Positions 36,912 to 51,281 are shown, counted from the stretch's first letter. The stretch: DNA of 64,000 nucleotides from Crotalaria pallida (GCA_037953625.1 CM075651.1:104285001-104349000), one strand, 5' to 3'. The notes: generated by a model from the sequence alone, not told the origin. Numbers and translations are program-made.

Positions 36912-37922
36912 AGAGTATTCTTAAGGCTTAGAATGGTCTAGGAATGTGTATTAGGAATTATACGAACCATTAGAATGATCCTAAACACTGCTTTGTGCCC
37001 CAAGGCACATAAAGGGTGTAGCATGAGTCCTTGGAGGTTCTAACAAGTGTAGAATGGTTAACAGAGTATTCTAAAGGCTTAGAACGGTCTAGGAATGTGT
37101 ATTAGGACTTATATGAACCATTAGAATGATCCTAAACATTGCTTGAGTCCCCAACGGATGTAGAGGTTGTAGCATAAGTCCTTGGAGGTTCTAACAAGTG
37201 TAGAATTGTTAAGAGAGTATTCTAAAGGCTTAGAATGGTGTAGGAATGTGTATTAGGACTTATACGAACCTTTAGAATGATCCTAAACATTGCTTGGTAC
37301 CCCTAGGGACGTAGAGGGTGTAGCATGAGTCGTTGGAGGTTCTAACAAGTGTAGAATGGTTAACAAAGTATTCTAAAGGCTTAGAATGGTCTAGGAATGT
37401 GTATTAGGACTTATAAGAACCATTAGAATGATCCTAAACATTGCTTGAGTCCCCAAGGGACGTAGAGGGTGTAGCATGAGTCCTTGGAGGTTCTAACAAG
37501 TGTAGAATTGTTAAGAGAGTATTCTAAAGGCTTAGAATGGTGTAGGAATGTGTATTAGGACTTATACGAACCTTTAGAATGATCCTAAACATTGCTTGGT
37601 ACCCCTAGGGACGTAGAGGGTGTAGCATGAGTCGTTGGAGGTTCTAACAAGTGTAGAATGGTTAAGAGAGTATTCTAAAGGCTTAGAATGGTCTAGGAAT
37701 GTGTATTAGGACATATACGAACCTTTAGAATGATCCTAAACATTGCTAGGTATCCCAAGGGACGTAGAAGGTGTAGCATGAATCCTTGGAGGTTCTAACA
37801 AGTGTAGAATGATTAAGAGAGTATTCTAAAGGCTTAGAATGGTCTAGGAATGTGTATTAGGACTTATAAGAACCATTAGAATGATCCTAAACATTGCTTG
37901 AGTCCCCAAGGGACGTAGAGGA

Positions 37923-39780
37923 TGTAGCATGAGTCCTTGGAGGTTCTAACAGGTGTAGAATGGTTAAGAGAGTATTCTAAAGGCTTAGAATGGTCTAGGA
38001 ATGTGTATTAGGACATATACGAACCTTTAGAATGATCCTAAACATTGCTAGGTATCCCAAGGGACGTAGAAGGTGTAGCATGAATCCTTGGAGGTTCTAA
38101 CAAGTGTAGAATGATTAAGAGAGTATTCTAAAGGCTTAGAATGGTCTAGGAATGTGTATTAGGACTTATACGAACCTTTAGAATGATCCAAAACATTGCT
38201 TGCTACCCCTAGGGACGTAGAGGGTGTAGCATGAGTCCTTGGAGGTTCTAACAAGTGTAGAATGGTTAACAAAGTATTCTAAAGGCTTAGAATGGTCTAG
38301 GAATGTGTATTAGGACTTATAAGAACCATTAGAATGATCCTAAACATTGCTTGAGTCCCCAAGGGATGTAGAGGGTGTAGCATGAGTCCTTGGAGGTTCT
38401 AACAGGTGTAGAATGGTTAGGAGAGTATTCTAAAGGCTTAGAATGGTCTAGGAATGTGTATTAGGACATATACGAACCTTTAGAATGATCCTAAACTTTG
38501 CTTGGTACGCCTAGGGACGTAGAGGGTGTTGCATGAATCCTTGGAGATTCTAACAAGTGTAAAACGGTTAACAGAGTATTCTAAAGGCTTAGAACGGTCT
38601 AGGAATGTGTATTAGGACTTATATGAACCATTAGAATGATCCTAAACATTGCTTGATTCCCCAAGGGATGTAGAGGTTGTAGCATAAGTCCTTGGAGGTT
38701 CTAACAAGTGTAGAATTGTTAAGAGAGTATTCTAAAGGCTTAGAATGGTCTAGGAATGTGTATTAGGACTTATAAGAACCATTAGAATGATCCTAAACAC
38801 CGCTTGGTGCCCCAAGGCACGTAAAGGGTGTAGCATGAGTCCTTGGAGGTTCTAACAAGTGTAGAATGGTTAAGAGAGTATGCTAAAGGCTTAGAAGGGT
38901 CTAGGAATGTGTATTAGGACTTATAAGAACCATTAGAATGATCCTAAACATTGCTTGAGTCCCCAAGGGACGTAGAGGATGTAGCATGAGTCCTTGGAGG
39001 TTCTAACAGGTGTAGAATGGTTTAGAGAGTATTCTAAAGGCTTAGAATGGTCTAGGAATGTGTATTAGGACATATACGAACCTTTAGAATGATCCTAAAC
39101 ATTGCTAGGTATCCCAAGGGACGTAGAAGGTGTAGCATGAATCCTTGGAGGTTCTAACAAGTGTAGAATGATTAAGAGAGTATTCTAAAGGTTTAGAATG
39201 GTCTAGGAATGTGTATTAGGACTTATACGAACCTTTAGAATGATCCAAAACATTGCTTGGTACCCCTAGGGACGTCGAGGGTGTAGCATAAGTCCTTGGA
39301 GGTTCTAACAAGTGTAGAATGGTTAACAAAGTATTCTAAAGGCTTAGAATGGTCTAGGAATGTGTATTAGGACTTATAAGAACCATTAGAATGATCCTAA
39401 ACATTGCTTGAGTCCCCAAGGGACGTAGAGGGTGTAGCATGCGTCCTTGGAGGTTCTAACAGGTGTAGAATGGTTAAGAGAGTATTCTAAAGGCTTAGAA
39501 TGGTCTAGGAATGTGTATTAGGACATATACGAACCTTTAGAATGATCCTAAACTTTGCTTGGTACCCCTAGGGACGTAGAGGGTGTTGCATGAATCCTTG
39601 GAGATTCTAACAAGTGTAGAACGGTTAACAGAGTATTCTAAAGGCTTAGAACGGTCTAGGAATGTGTATTAGGACTTATATGAACCATTAGAATGATCCT
39701 AAACATTGCTTGATTCCCCAAGGGATGTAGAGGTTGTAGCATAAGTCCTTGGAGGTTCTAACAAGTGTAGAATTGTTAAG
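37923..39780. repeat. Block duplicated from 35,055-36,911, right copy
   Basis: The right-hand partner, 19 monomers downstream. The two copies are separated by about 1 kb (36,912-37,922) of related P, Q, R and S monomers. A near-repeat of two monomers at 37.2-37.7 kb (gaattgttaagag, ggtgtagg, gagtcgttggagg) shows smaller-scale duplication in that spacer. Confidence 0.8.
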
Positions 39781-40885
39781 AGAGTATTCTAAAGGCTTAG
39801 AATGGTCTAGGAATGTGTATTAGGACTTATAAGAACCATTAGAATGATCCTAAACACCGCTTGGTGCCCCAAGGCATGTAAAGGGTGTAGCATGAGTCCT
39901 TGGAGGTTCTAACAAGTGTAGAATGGTTAAGAGAGTATTCTAAAGGCTTAGAATGGTCTAGGAATGTGTATTTGGACATATACGAACCTTTAGAATGATC
40001 CTAAACATTGCTTGGTACTCCTAGGGACGTAGAAGGTGTTGCATGAATCCTTGGAGATTCTAACAAGTGTAGAATGGTTAACAGAGTATTCTAAAGGCTT
40101 AGAACGGTCTAGGAATGTGTATTAGGACTTATAAGAACCATTAGAATGATCCTAAACATTGCTTGAGTCCCCAAGGGATGTAGAGGTTGTAGCATAAGTC
40201 CTTGGAGGTTCTAACAAGTGTAGAACGGTTAAGAGAGTATTCTTAAGGCTTAGAATGGTCTAGGAATGTGTATTAGGAATTATACGAACCATTTGAATGA
40301 TCCTAAACACTGCTTTGTGCCCCAAGGCACATAAAGGGTGTAGCATGAGTCCTTGGAGGTTCTAACAAGTGTAGAATGGTTAACAGAGTATTCTAAAGGC
40401 TTAGAACGGTCTAGGAATGTGTATTAGGACTTATATGAACCATTAGAATGATCCTAAACATTGCTTGAGTCCCCAAGGGATGTAGAGGTTGTAGCATAAG
40501 TCCTTGGAGGTTCTAACAAGTGTAGAACGGTTAAGAGAGTATTCTTAAGGCTTAGAATGGTCTAGGAATGTGTATTAGGAATTATACGAACCATTTGAAT
40601 GATCCTAAACACTGCTTTGTGCCCCAAGGCACATAAAGGGTGTAGCATGAGTCCTTGGAGGTTCTAACAAGTGTAGAATGGTTAACAGAGTATTCTAAAG
40701 GCTTAGAACGGTCTAGGAATGTGTATTAGGACTTATATGAACCATTAGAATGATCCTAAACATTGCTTGAGTCCCCAAGGGATGTAGAGGTTGTAGCATA
40801 AGTCCTTGGAGGTTCTAACAAGTGTAGAATTGTTAAGAGAGTATTCTAAAGGCTTAGAATAGTGTAGGAATGTGTATTAGGACTT
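39781..40885. repeat. Short repeats of the S/T/P series between two large blocks
   Basis: About seven monomers. A P-type then S-type run (gaacggttaagagagtattctt, ggaattatacgaaccatttg, ctgctttgtgcc, ggcacataaag) is written twice in a row near 40,180-40,400 and 40,480-40,700. Only satellite is present. Confidence 0.75.
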
Positions 40886-43800
40886 ATACGAACCTTTAGA
40901 ATGATCCTAAACATTGCTTGGTACTCCTAGGGACGTAGAGGGTGTTGCATGAATCCTTGGAGATTCTAACAAGTGTAGAATGGTTAACAGAGTATTCTAA
41001 AGGCTTAGAATGGTCTAGGAATGTGTATTAGGACTTATAAGAACCATTAGAATGATCCTAAACATTGCTTGAGTCCCCAAGGGATGTAGAGGTTGTAGCA
41101 TAAGTCCTTGGAGGTTCTAACAAGTGTAGAATGGTTAAGAGAGTATTCTTAAGGCTTAGAATGGTCTAGGAATGTGTATTAGGAATTATACGAACCATTA
41201 GAATGATCCTAAACACTGCTTTGTGCCCCAAGGCACATAAAGGGTGTAGCATGAGTCCTTGGAGGTTCTAACAAGTGTAGAATGGTTAACAGAGTATTCT
41301 AAAGGCTTAGAACGGTCTAGGAATGTGTATTAGGACTTATATGAACCATTAGAATGATCCTAAACATTGCTTGAGTCCCCAACGGATGTAGAGGTTGTAG
41401 CATAAGTCCTTGGAGGTTCTAACAAGTGTAGAATTGTTAAGAGAGTATTCTAAAGGCTTAGAATGGTGTAGGAATGTGTATTAGGACTTATACGAACCTT
41501 TAGAATGATCCTAAACATTGCTTGGTACCCCTAGGGACGTAGAGGGTGTAGCATGAGTCGTTGGAGGTTCTAACAAGTGTAGAATGGTTAACAAAGTATT
41601 CTAAAAGCTTAGAATGGTCTAGGAATGTGTATTAGGACTTATAAGAACCATTAGAATGATCCTAAACATTGCTTGAGTCCCCAAGGGACGTAGAGGGTGT
41701 AGCATGAGTCATTGGAGGTTCTAACAGGTGTAGAATGGTTAAGAGAGTATTCTAAAGGCTTAGAATGGTCTAGGAATGTGTATTAGGACATATACGAACC
41801 TTTAGAATGATCCTAAACTTTGCTTGGTACCCCTAGGGACGTAGAGGGTGTTGCATGAATCCTTGGAGATTCTAACAAGTGTAGAATGGTTAACAGAGTA
41901 TTCTAAAGGCTTAGAACGGTCTAGGAATGTGTATTAGGACTTATATGAACCATTAGAATGATCCTAAACATTGCTTGATTCCCCAAGGGATGTAGAGGTT
42001 GTAGCATAAGTCCTTGGAGGTTCTAACAGGTGTAGAATGGTTAAGAGAGTATTCTAAAGGCTTAGAATGGTCTAGGAATGTGTATTAGGACTTATAAAAA
42101 CCATTAGAATGATCCTAAACACCGCTTGGTGCCCCAAGGCACGTAAAGGGTGTAGCATGAGTCCTTGGAGGTTCTAACAAGTGTAGAATGGTTAAGAGAG
42201 TAAGCTAAAGGCTTAGAAGGGTCTAGGAATGTGTATTAGGACTTATAAGAACCGTTAGAATGATCCTAAACATTGCTTGAGTCCCCAAGGGACGTAGAGG
42301 ATGTAGCATGAGTCCTTGGAGGTTCTAACAGGTGTAGAATGGTTAAGAGAGTATTCTAAAGGCTTAGAATGGTCTAGGAATGTGTATTAGGACATATACG
42401 AACCTTTAGAATGATCCTAAACATTGCTAGGTATCCCAAGGGACGTAGAAGGTGTAACATGAATCCTTGGAGGTTCTAACAAGTGTAGAATGATTAAGAG
42501 AGTATTCTAAAGGCTTAGAATGGTCTAGGAATGTGTATTAGGACTTATACGAACCTTTAGAATGATCCAAAACATTGCTTGGTACCCCTAGGGACGTAGA
42601 GGGTGCAGCATGAGTCCTTGGAGGTTCTAACAAGTGTAGAATGGTTAACAAAGTATTCTAAAGGCTTAGAATGGTCTAGGAATGTGTATTAGGACTTATA
42701 AGAACCATTAGAATGATCCTAAACATTGCTTGAGTCCCCAAGGGACGTAGAGGGTGTAGCATGAGTCCTTGGAGGTTCTAACAGGTGTAGAATGGTTAAG
42801 AGAGTATACTAAAGGCTTTGAATGGTCTAGGAATGTGTATTAGGACTTATACGAACCTTTAGAATGATCCTAAACATTGCTTGGTACCCCTAGGAACGTA
42901 GATGGTGTAGCATGAGTCCTTGGAGGTTCTAACAAGTGTAGAATGGTTAAGAGAGTATTCTAAAGGCTTAGAACGGTCTAGGAATGTGTATTAGGACTTA
43001 TATGAACCATTAGAATGATCCTAAACATTGCTTGAGTCCCCAAGGGATGTAGAGGTTGTAGCATAAGTCCTTGGAGGTTCTAACTAGTGTAGAATGGTTA
43101 ATAGAGTATTCTAAAGGTTTAGAATGGTCTAGGAATGTGTATTAGGACATATACGAACCTTTAGAATGATCCTAAACATTGTTAGGTATCCCAAGGGACG
43201 TAGAAGGTGTAGCATGAATCCTTGGAGGTTCTAACAAGTGTAGAATGATTAAGAGAGTATTCTAAAGGCTTAGAATGGTCTAGGAATGTGTATTAGGACT
43301 TATAAGAACCATTAGAATGATCCTAAACATTGCTTGAGTCCCCAAGGGACGTAGAGGGTGTAACATGAGTCCTTGGAGGTTCTAACAGGTGTTGAATGGT
43401 TAAGAGAGTATTCTAAAGGCTTAGAATGGTCTAGGAATGTGTATTTGGACATATACGAACCTTTAGAATGATCCTAAACTTTGCTTGGTACCCCTAGGGA
43501 CGTAGAGGGTGTTGCATGAATCCTTGGAGATTCTAACAAGTGTAGAACGGTTAACAGAGTATTCTAAAGGCTTAGAACGGTCTAGGAATGTGTATTAGGA
43601 CTTATATGAACCATTAGAATGATCCTAAACATTGCTTGATTCCCCAAGGGATGTAGAGGTTGTAGCATAAGTCCTTGGAGGTTCTAACAAGTGTAGAATT
43701 GTTAAGAGAGTATTCTAAAGGCTTAGAATGGTCTAGGAATGTGTATTAGGACTTATAAGAACCATTAGAATGATCCTAAACACCGCTTGGTGCCCCAAGG

Positions 43801-43905
43801 CACGTAAAGGGTGTAGCATGAGTCCTTGGAGGTTCTAACAAGTGTAGAATGGTTAAGAGAGTATTCTAAAGGCTTAGAATGGTCTAGGAATGTGTATTTG
43901 GACAT
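40886..43905. repeat. 20-monomer higher-order unit, left copy (3,020 bp)
   Basis: Every marker checked recurs exactly 3,020 bp (20 x 151) downstream. Examples are ggtactcctag (40,920/43,940), the ccaacggatg monomer (about 41,382/44,402), gagtaagctaaagg (about 42,208/45,228), ggtgcagc (about 42,602/45,622), tactaaaggctttg (about 42,807/45,827) and ctaggaacgtagatgg (about 42,890/45,910). Only a handful of single-base differences were noticed. Confidence 0.9.
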
Positions 43906-46884
43906 ATACGAACCTTTAGAATGATCCTAAACATTGCTTGGTACTCCTAGGGACGTAGAGGGTGTTGCATGAATCCTTGGAGATTCTAACAAGTGTAGAA
44001 TGGTTAACAGAGTATTCTAAAGGCTTAGAACGGTCTAGGAATGTGTATTAGGACTTATAAGAACCATTAGAATGATCCTAAACATTGCTTGAGTCCCCAA
44101 GGGACGTAGAGGATGTAGCATAAGTCCTTGGAGGTTCTAACAAGTGTAGAACGGTTAAGAGAGTATTCTTAAGGCTTAGAATGGTCTAGGAATGTGTATT
44201 AGGAATTATACGAACCATTAGAATGATCCTAAACACTGCTTTGTGCCCCAAGGCACGTAAAGGGTGTAGCATGAGTCCTTGGAGGTTCTAACAAGTGTAG
44301 AATGGTTAACAGAGTATTCTAAAGGCTTAGAACGGTCTAGGAATGTGTATTAGGACTTATATGAACCATTAGAATGATCCTAAACATTGCTTGAGTCCCC
44401 AACGGATGTAGAGGTTGTAGCATAAGTCCTTGGAGGTTCTAACAAGTGTAGAATTGTTAAGAGAGTATTCTAAAGGCTTAGAATGGTGTAGGAATGTGTA
44501 TTAGGACTTATACGAACCTTTAGAATGATCCTAAACATTGCTTGGTACCCCTAGGGACGTAGAGGGTGTAGCATGAGTCGTTGGAGGTTCTAACAAGTGT
44601 AGAATGGTTAACAAAGTATTCTAAAAGCTTAGAATGGTCTAGGAATGTGTATTAGGACTTATAAGAACCATTAGAATGATCCTAAACATTGCTTGAGTCC
44701 CCAAGGGACGTAGAGGGTGTAGCATGAGTCATTGGAGGTTCTAACAGGTGTAGAATGGTTAAGAGAGTATTCTAAAGGCTTAGAATGGTCTAGGAATGTG
44801 TATTAGGACATATACGAACCTTTAGAATGATCCTAAACTTTGCTTGGTACCCCTAGGGACGTAGAGGGTGTTGCATGAATCCTTGGAGATTCTAACAAGT
44901 GTAGAATGGTTAACAGAGTATTCTAAAGGCTTAGAACGGTCTAGGAATGTGTATTAGGACTTATATGAACCATTAGAATGATCCTAAACATTGCTTGATT
45001 CCCCAAGGGATGTAGAGGTTGTAGCATAAGTCCTTGGAGGTTCTAACAGGTGTAGAATGGTTAAGAGAGTATTCTAAAGGCTTAGAATGGTCTAGGAATG
45101 TGTATTAGGACTTATAAAAACCATTAGAATGATCCTAAACACCGCTTGGTGCCCCAAGGCACGTAAAGGGTGTAGCATGAGTCCTTGGAGGTTCTAACAA
45201 GTGTAGAATGGTTAAGAGAGTAAGCTAAAGGCTTAGAAGGGTCTAGGAATGTGTATTAGGACTTATAAGAACCGTTAGAATGATCCTAAACATTGCTTGA
45301 GTCCCCAAGGGACGTAGAGGATGTAGCATGAGTCCTTGGAGGTTCTAACAGGTGTAGAATGGTTAAGAGAGTATTCTAAAGGCTTAGAATGGTCTAGGAA
45401 TGTGTATTAGGACATATACGAACCTTTAGAATGATCCTAAACATTGCTAGGTATCCCAAGGGACGTAGACGGTGTAACATGAATCCTTGGAGGTTCTAAC
45501 AAGTGTAGAATGATTAAGAGAGTATTCTAAAGGCTTAGAATGGTCTAGGAATGTGTATTAGGACTTATACGAACCTTTAGAATGATCCAAAACATTGCTT
45601 GGTACCCCTAGGGACGTAGAGGGTGCAGCATGAGTCCTTGGAGGTTCTAACAAGTGTAGAATGGTTAACAAAGTATTCTAAAGGCTTAGAATGGTCTAGG
45701 AATGTGTATTAGGACTTATAAGAACCATTAGAATGATCCTAAACATTGCTTGAGTCCCCAAGGGACGTAGAGGGTGTAGCATGAGTCCTTGGAGGTTCTA
45801 ACAGGTGTAGAATGGTTAAGAGAGTATACTAAAGGCTTTGAATGGTCTAGGAATGTGTATTAGGACTTATACGAACCTTTAGAATGATCCTAAACATTGC
45901 TTGGTATCCCTAGGAACGTAGATGGTGTAGCATGAGTCCTTGGAGGTTCTAACAAGTGTAGAATGGTTAAGAGAGTATTCTAAAGGCTTAGAACGGTCTA
46001 GGAATGTGTATTAGGACTTATATGAACCATTAGAATGATCCTAAACATTGCTTGAGTCCCCAAGGGATGTAGAGGTTGTAGCATAAGTCCTTGGAGGTTC
46101 TAACTAGTGTAGAATGGTTAATAGAGTATTCTAAAGGTTTTGAATGGTCTAGGAATGTGTATTAGGACATATACGAACCTTTAGAATGATCCTAAACATT
46201 GTTAGGTATCCCAAGGGACGTAGAAGGTGTAGCATGAATCCTTGGAGGTTCTAACAAGTGTAGAATGATTAAGAGAGTATTCTAAAGGCTTAGAATGGTC
46301 TAGGAATGTGTATTAGGACTTATAAGAACCATTAGAATGATCCTAAACATTGCTTGAGTCCCCAAGGGACGTAGAGGGTGTAACATGAGTCCTTGGAGGT
46401 TCTAACAGGTGTTGAATGGTTAAGAGAGTATTCTAAAGGCTTAGAATGGTCTAGGAATGTGTATTTGGACATATACGAACCTTTAGAATGATCCTAAACT
46501 TTGCTTGGTACCCCTAGGGACGTAGAGGGTGTTGCATGAATCCTTGGAGATTCTAACAAGTGTAGAACGGTTAACAGAGTATTCTAAAGGCTTAGAACGG
46601 TCTAGGAATGTGTATTAGGACTTATATGAACCATTAGAATGATCCTAAACATTGCTTGATTCCCCAAGGGATGTAGAGGTTGTAGCATAAGTCCTTGGAG
46701 GTTCTAACAAGTGTAGAATTGTTAAGAGAGTATTCTAAAGGCTTAGAATGGTCTAGGAATGTGCATTAGGACTTATAATAACCATTAGAATGATCCTAAA
46801 CACCGCTTGGTGCCCCAAGGCACGTAAAGGGTGTAGCATGAGTCCTTGGAGGTTCTAACAAGTGTAGAATGGTTAAGAGAGTAT
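43906..46884. repeat. 20-monomer higher-order unit, right copy
   Basis: Directly adjoins the left copy. Noticed differences are gacggtgtaac near 45,470 (left: gaaggtgtaac), ggtatcccta at 45,903 (left: ggtacccc) and tttgaatggtc at 46,141 (left: ttagaatggtc). Others are gtgcattagg near 46,763 and a few around 44,104-44,152. Agreement ends at about 46,884, where this copy reads gtatgctaaagg and the left gtattctaaagg. Confidence 0.9.
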
Positions 46885-48714
46885 GCTAAAGGCTTAGAAG
46901 GGTCTAGGAATGTGTATTAGGACTTATAAGAACCATTAGAATGATCCTAAACATTGCTTGAGTCCCCAAGGGACGTAGAGGATGTAGCATGAGTCCTTGG
47001 AGGTTCTAACAGGTGTAGAATGGTTAAGAGAGTATTCTAAAGGCTTAGAATGGTCTAGGAATGTGTATTAGGACATATACGAACCTTTGGAATGATCCTA
47101 AACATTGCTAGGTATCCCAAGGGACGTAGAAGGTGTAGCATGAATCCTTGGAGGTTCTAACAAGTGTAGAATGATTAAGAGAGTATTCTAAAGGCTTAGA
47201 ATGGTCTAGGAATGTGTATTAGGACTTATACGAACCTTTAGAATGATCCAAAACATTGCTTGGTACCCCTAGGGACGTAGAGGGTGCAGCATGAGTCCTT
47301 GGAGGTTCTAACAAGTGTAGAATTGTTAACAAAGTATTCTAAAGGCTTAGAATGGTCTAGGAATGTGTATTAGGACTTATAAGAACCATTAGAATGATCC
47401 TAAACATTGCTTGAGTCCCCAAGGGACGTAGAGGGTGTAGCATGAGTCCTTGGAGGTTCTAACAGGTGTAGAATGATTAAGAGAGTATTCTAAAGGCTTA
47501 GAATGGTCTAGGAATGTGTATTAGGACTTATACGAACCTTTAGAATGATCCAAAACATTGCTTGGTACCCCTAGGGACGTAGAGGGTGTAGCATGAGTCC
47601 TTGGAGGTTCTAACAAGTGTAGAATGGTTAACAAAGTATTCTAAAGGCTTAGAATGGTCTAGGAATGTGTATTAGGACTTATACGAACCTTTAGAATGAT
47701 CCTAAACATTGCTTGGTACCCCTAGGAACGTAGATGGTGTAGCATGAGTCCTTGGAGGTTCTAACAAGTGTAGAATGGTTAAGAGAGTATTCTAAAGGCT
47801 TAGAACGGTCTAGGAATGTGTATTAGGACTTATATGAACCATTAGAATGATCCTAAACATTGCTTGAGTCCCCAAGGGATGTAGAGGTTGTAGCATAAGT
47901 CCTTGATGGTTCTAACTAGTGTAGAATGGTTAAGAGAGTATTCTAAAGGTTTAGAATGGTTTAGGAATGTGTATTAGGATATATACGAACCTTTAGAATT
48001 ATCCTAAACATTGTTAGGTATCCCAAGGGACGTAGAAGGTGTAGCATGAATCCTTGAAGGTTCTAACAAGTGTAGAATGATTAAGAGAGTATTCTAAAGG
48101 CTTAGAATGGTCTAGGAATGTGTATTAGGACTTATAAGAACCATTAGAATGATCCTAAACATTGCTTGAGTCCCCAAGGGACGTAGAGGATGTAGCATGA
48201 GTCCTTGGAGGTTCTAACAGGTGTAGAATGGTTTAGAGAGTATTCTAAAGGCTTAGAATGGTCTAGGAATGTGTATTAGGACATATACGAACCTTTAGAA
48301 TGATCCTAAACATTGCTAGGTATCCCAAGGGACGTAGAAGGTGTAGCATGAATCATTGGAGGTTCTAACAAGTGTAGAATGATTAAGAGAGTATTCTAAC
48401 GGCTTAGAATGGTCTAGGAATGTGTATTAGGACTTATAAGAACCATTAGAATGATCCTAAACACCGCTTGGTGCCCCAAGGCACGTAAAGGGTGTAGCAT
48501 GAGTCCTTGGAGGTTCTAACAAGTGTAGAATGGTTAAGAGAGTATGCTAAAGGCTTAGAAGGGTCTAGGAATGTGTATTAGGACTTATAAGAACCATTAG
48601 AATGATCCTAAACATTGCTTGAGTCCCCAAGGGACGTAGAGGATGTAGCATGAGTCCTTGGAGGTTGTAACAGGTGTAGAATGGTTTAGAGAGTATTCTA
48701 AAGGCTAAGAATGG
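46885..48714. repeat. P/R/Q/S monomer stretch with short repeats
   Basis: About 12 monomers ordered mainly P, R, Q, matching parts of the 20-mer unit (atgctaaagg, ggtgcagc, ctaggaacgtagatgg) but with some monomers dropped or repeated. It reads as a shortened, rearranged relative of the preceding unit. No other sequence class is present. Confidence 0.72.
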
Positions 48715-49972
48715 TCTAGGAATGTTTATTAGGACTTATACGAACCTTTAGAATGATCCTAAACATTGCTTGGTACCCCTAGGGACGTAGACGGTGTAGC
48801 ATTAGTCCTTGGAGGTTCTAACAAGTGTAGAATGGTTAAGAGAGTATACTAAAGGCTTAGAATTGTCTAGGAATGTGTATTAGGACTTATACGAACCTTT
48901 AGAATGATCCTAAACATTGCTTGGTACCCCTAGGAACGTAGATGGTGTAGCATGAGTCCTTGGAGGTTCTAACAAGTGTAGATTGGTTAAGAGAGTATTC
49001 TAAAGGCTTAGAATGGTCTAGGAATGTGTATTAGGACATATACGAACCTTTAGAATGATCCTAAACATTGCTAGGTATCCCAAGGGACGTAGAAGGTGTA
49101 GCATGAGTCCTTGGTGGTTCTAACAAGTGTAGAATGGTTAACAAAGTATTCTAAAGGCTTAGAATGGTCTAGGAATGTGTATTAGGACTTATATGAACCA
49201 TTAGAATGATCCTAAACATTGCTTGAGTCCCTAAGGGATGTAGAGGTTGTAGCATCAGTCCTTGGAGGTTCTAACAGGTGTAGAATGGTTAAGAGAGTAT
49301 TCTAAAGGCTTAGAATGGTCTAGGAATGTGTATTAGGACTTATACGAACCTTTAGAATGATCCTAAACATTGCTTGGTACCCCTAGAGACGTAGAGGGTG
49401 TAGCATGAGTCCTTGGAGGTACTAACAAGTGTAGAATGGTTAACAAAGTATTCTAAAGGCTTAGAATGGTCTAGGAATGTGTATTAGGACTTATAAGAAC
49501 CATTAGAATGATCCTAAACATTGCTTGAGTCCCCAAGGGACGTAGAGGGTGTAACATGAGTCCTTGGAGGTTCTAACAGGTGTTGAATGGTTAAGAGAGT
49601 ATTCTAAAGGCTTAGAATGGTCTAGGAATGTGTATTTGGACATATACGAACCTTTAGAATGATCCTAAACATTGCTTGGTACTCCTAGGGACGTAGAGGG
49701 TGTTGCATGAATCCTTGGAGATTCTAACAAGTGTAGAATGGTTAACAGAGTATTCTAAAGGCTTAGAACGGTCTAGGAATGTGTATTAGGACTTATAAGA
49801 ACCATTAGAATGATCCTAAACATTGCTTGAGTCCCCAAGGGATGTAGAGGTTGTAGCATAAGTCCTTGGAGGTTCTAACAAGTGTAGAATGGTTAAGAGA
49901 GTATTCTTAAGGCTTAGAATGGTCTAGGAATGTGTATTAGGAATTATACGAACCATTAGAATGATCCTAAAC
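48715..49972. repeat. Block repeated at offsets 1,208 and 2,567 bp, first copy
   Basis: The marker cccctagagacg (with the nearby ggtactaacaag) occurs at 49,380, 50,588 and 51,947, giving spacings of exactly 1,208 (8 x 151) and 1,359 (9 x 151) bp. The gacggtgtagcattag word at 48,790 and 51,357 confirms the 17-monomer offset of 2,567 bp. A further gcatcagtcc marker is shared by all three copies. Confidence 0.85.
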
Positions 49973-50220
49973 ACTGCTTTGTGCCCCAAGGCACATAAAG
50001 GGTGTAGCATGAGTCCTTGGAGGTTCTAACAAGTGTAGAATGGTTAAGAGAGTATACTGAAGGCTTAGAATGGTCTAGGAATGTGTATTAGGACTTATAC
50101 GAACCTTTAGAATGATCCTAAACATTGCTTGAGTCCCCAAGGGACGTAGAGGGTGTAGCATGAGTCATTGGAGGTTCTAACAGGTGTAGAATGGTTAAGA
50201 GAGTATTCTAAAGGCTTAGA

Positions 50221-51200
50221 ATGGTCTAGGAATGTGTATTAGGACATATACGAACCTTTAGAATGATCCTAAACATTGCTAGGTATCCCAAGGGACGTAG
50301 AAGGTGTAGCATGAGTCCTTGGTGGTTCTAACAAGTGTAGAATGGTTAACAAAGTATTCTAAAGGCTTAGAATGGTCTAGGAATGTGTATTAGGACTTAT
50401 ATGAACCATTAGAATGATCCTAAACATTGCTTGAGTCCCTAAGGGATGTAGAGGTTGTAGCATCAGTCCTTGGAGGTTCTAACAAGTGTAGAATGGTTAA
50501 GAGAGTATTCTAAAGGCTTAGAATGGTCTAGGAATGTGTATTAGGACTTATACGAACCTTTAGAATGATCCTAAACATTGCTTGGTACCCCTAGAGACGT
50601 AGAGGGTGTAGCATGAGTCCTTGGAGGTACTAACAAGTGTAGAATGGTTAACAAAGTATTCTAAAGGCTTAGAATGGTCTAGGAATGTGTATTAGGACTT
50701 ATAAGAACCATTAGAATGATCCTAAACATTGCTTGAGTCCCCAAGGGACGTAGAGGGTGTAACATGAGTCCTTGGAGGTTCTAACAGGTGTTGAATGGTT
50801 AAGAGAGTATTCTAAAGGCTTAGAATGGTCTAGGAATGTGTATTTGGACATATACGAACCTTTAGAATGATCCTAAACATTGCTTGGTACTCCTAGGGAC
50901 GTAGAGGGTGTTGCATGAATCCTTGAAGATCCTAACAAGTGTAGAATGGTTAACAGAGTATTCTAAAGGCTTAGAACGGTGTAGGAATGTGTATTAGGAC
51001 TTATAAGAACCATTAGAATGATCCTAAACATTGCTTGAGTCCCCAAGGGATGTAGAGGTTGTAGCATAAGTCCTTGGAGGTTCTAACAAGTGTAGAATGG
51101 TTAAGAGTGTATTCTTAAGGCTTAGAATGGTCTAGGAATGTGTATTAGGAATTATACGAACCATTAGAATGATCCTAAACACTGCTTTGTGCCCCAAGGC
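50221..51200. repeat. Second copy of the ctagagacg block (8 monomers after the first)
   Basis: Matches 49,013-49,992 at an offset of 1,208 bp, including gcatcagtcc, ggtactaacaag, aggtgttgaatgg and ggtactcctag. Private changes such as ccttgaagatcc near 50,921 and aagagtgtattc near 51,105 mark it as a separately evolving copy. Confidence 0.82.
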
Positions 51201-51281
51201 ACATAAAGGGTGTAGCATGGGTCCTTGGAGGTTCTAACAAGTGTAGAATGGTTAAGAGAGTATACTAAAGGCTTAGAATGG

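Noticed and set aside
37301..37345. CENP-B box in the gtcgttggagg variant
   Set aside because: Only the short cgttgga word matches. The remaining required positions of the 17-bp box, including the CGGG end, are absent.
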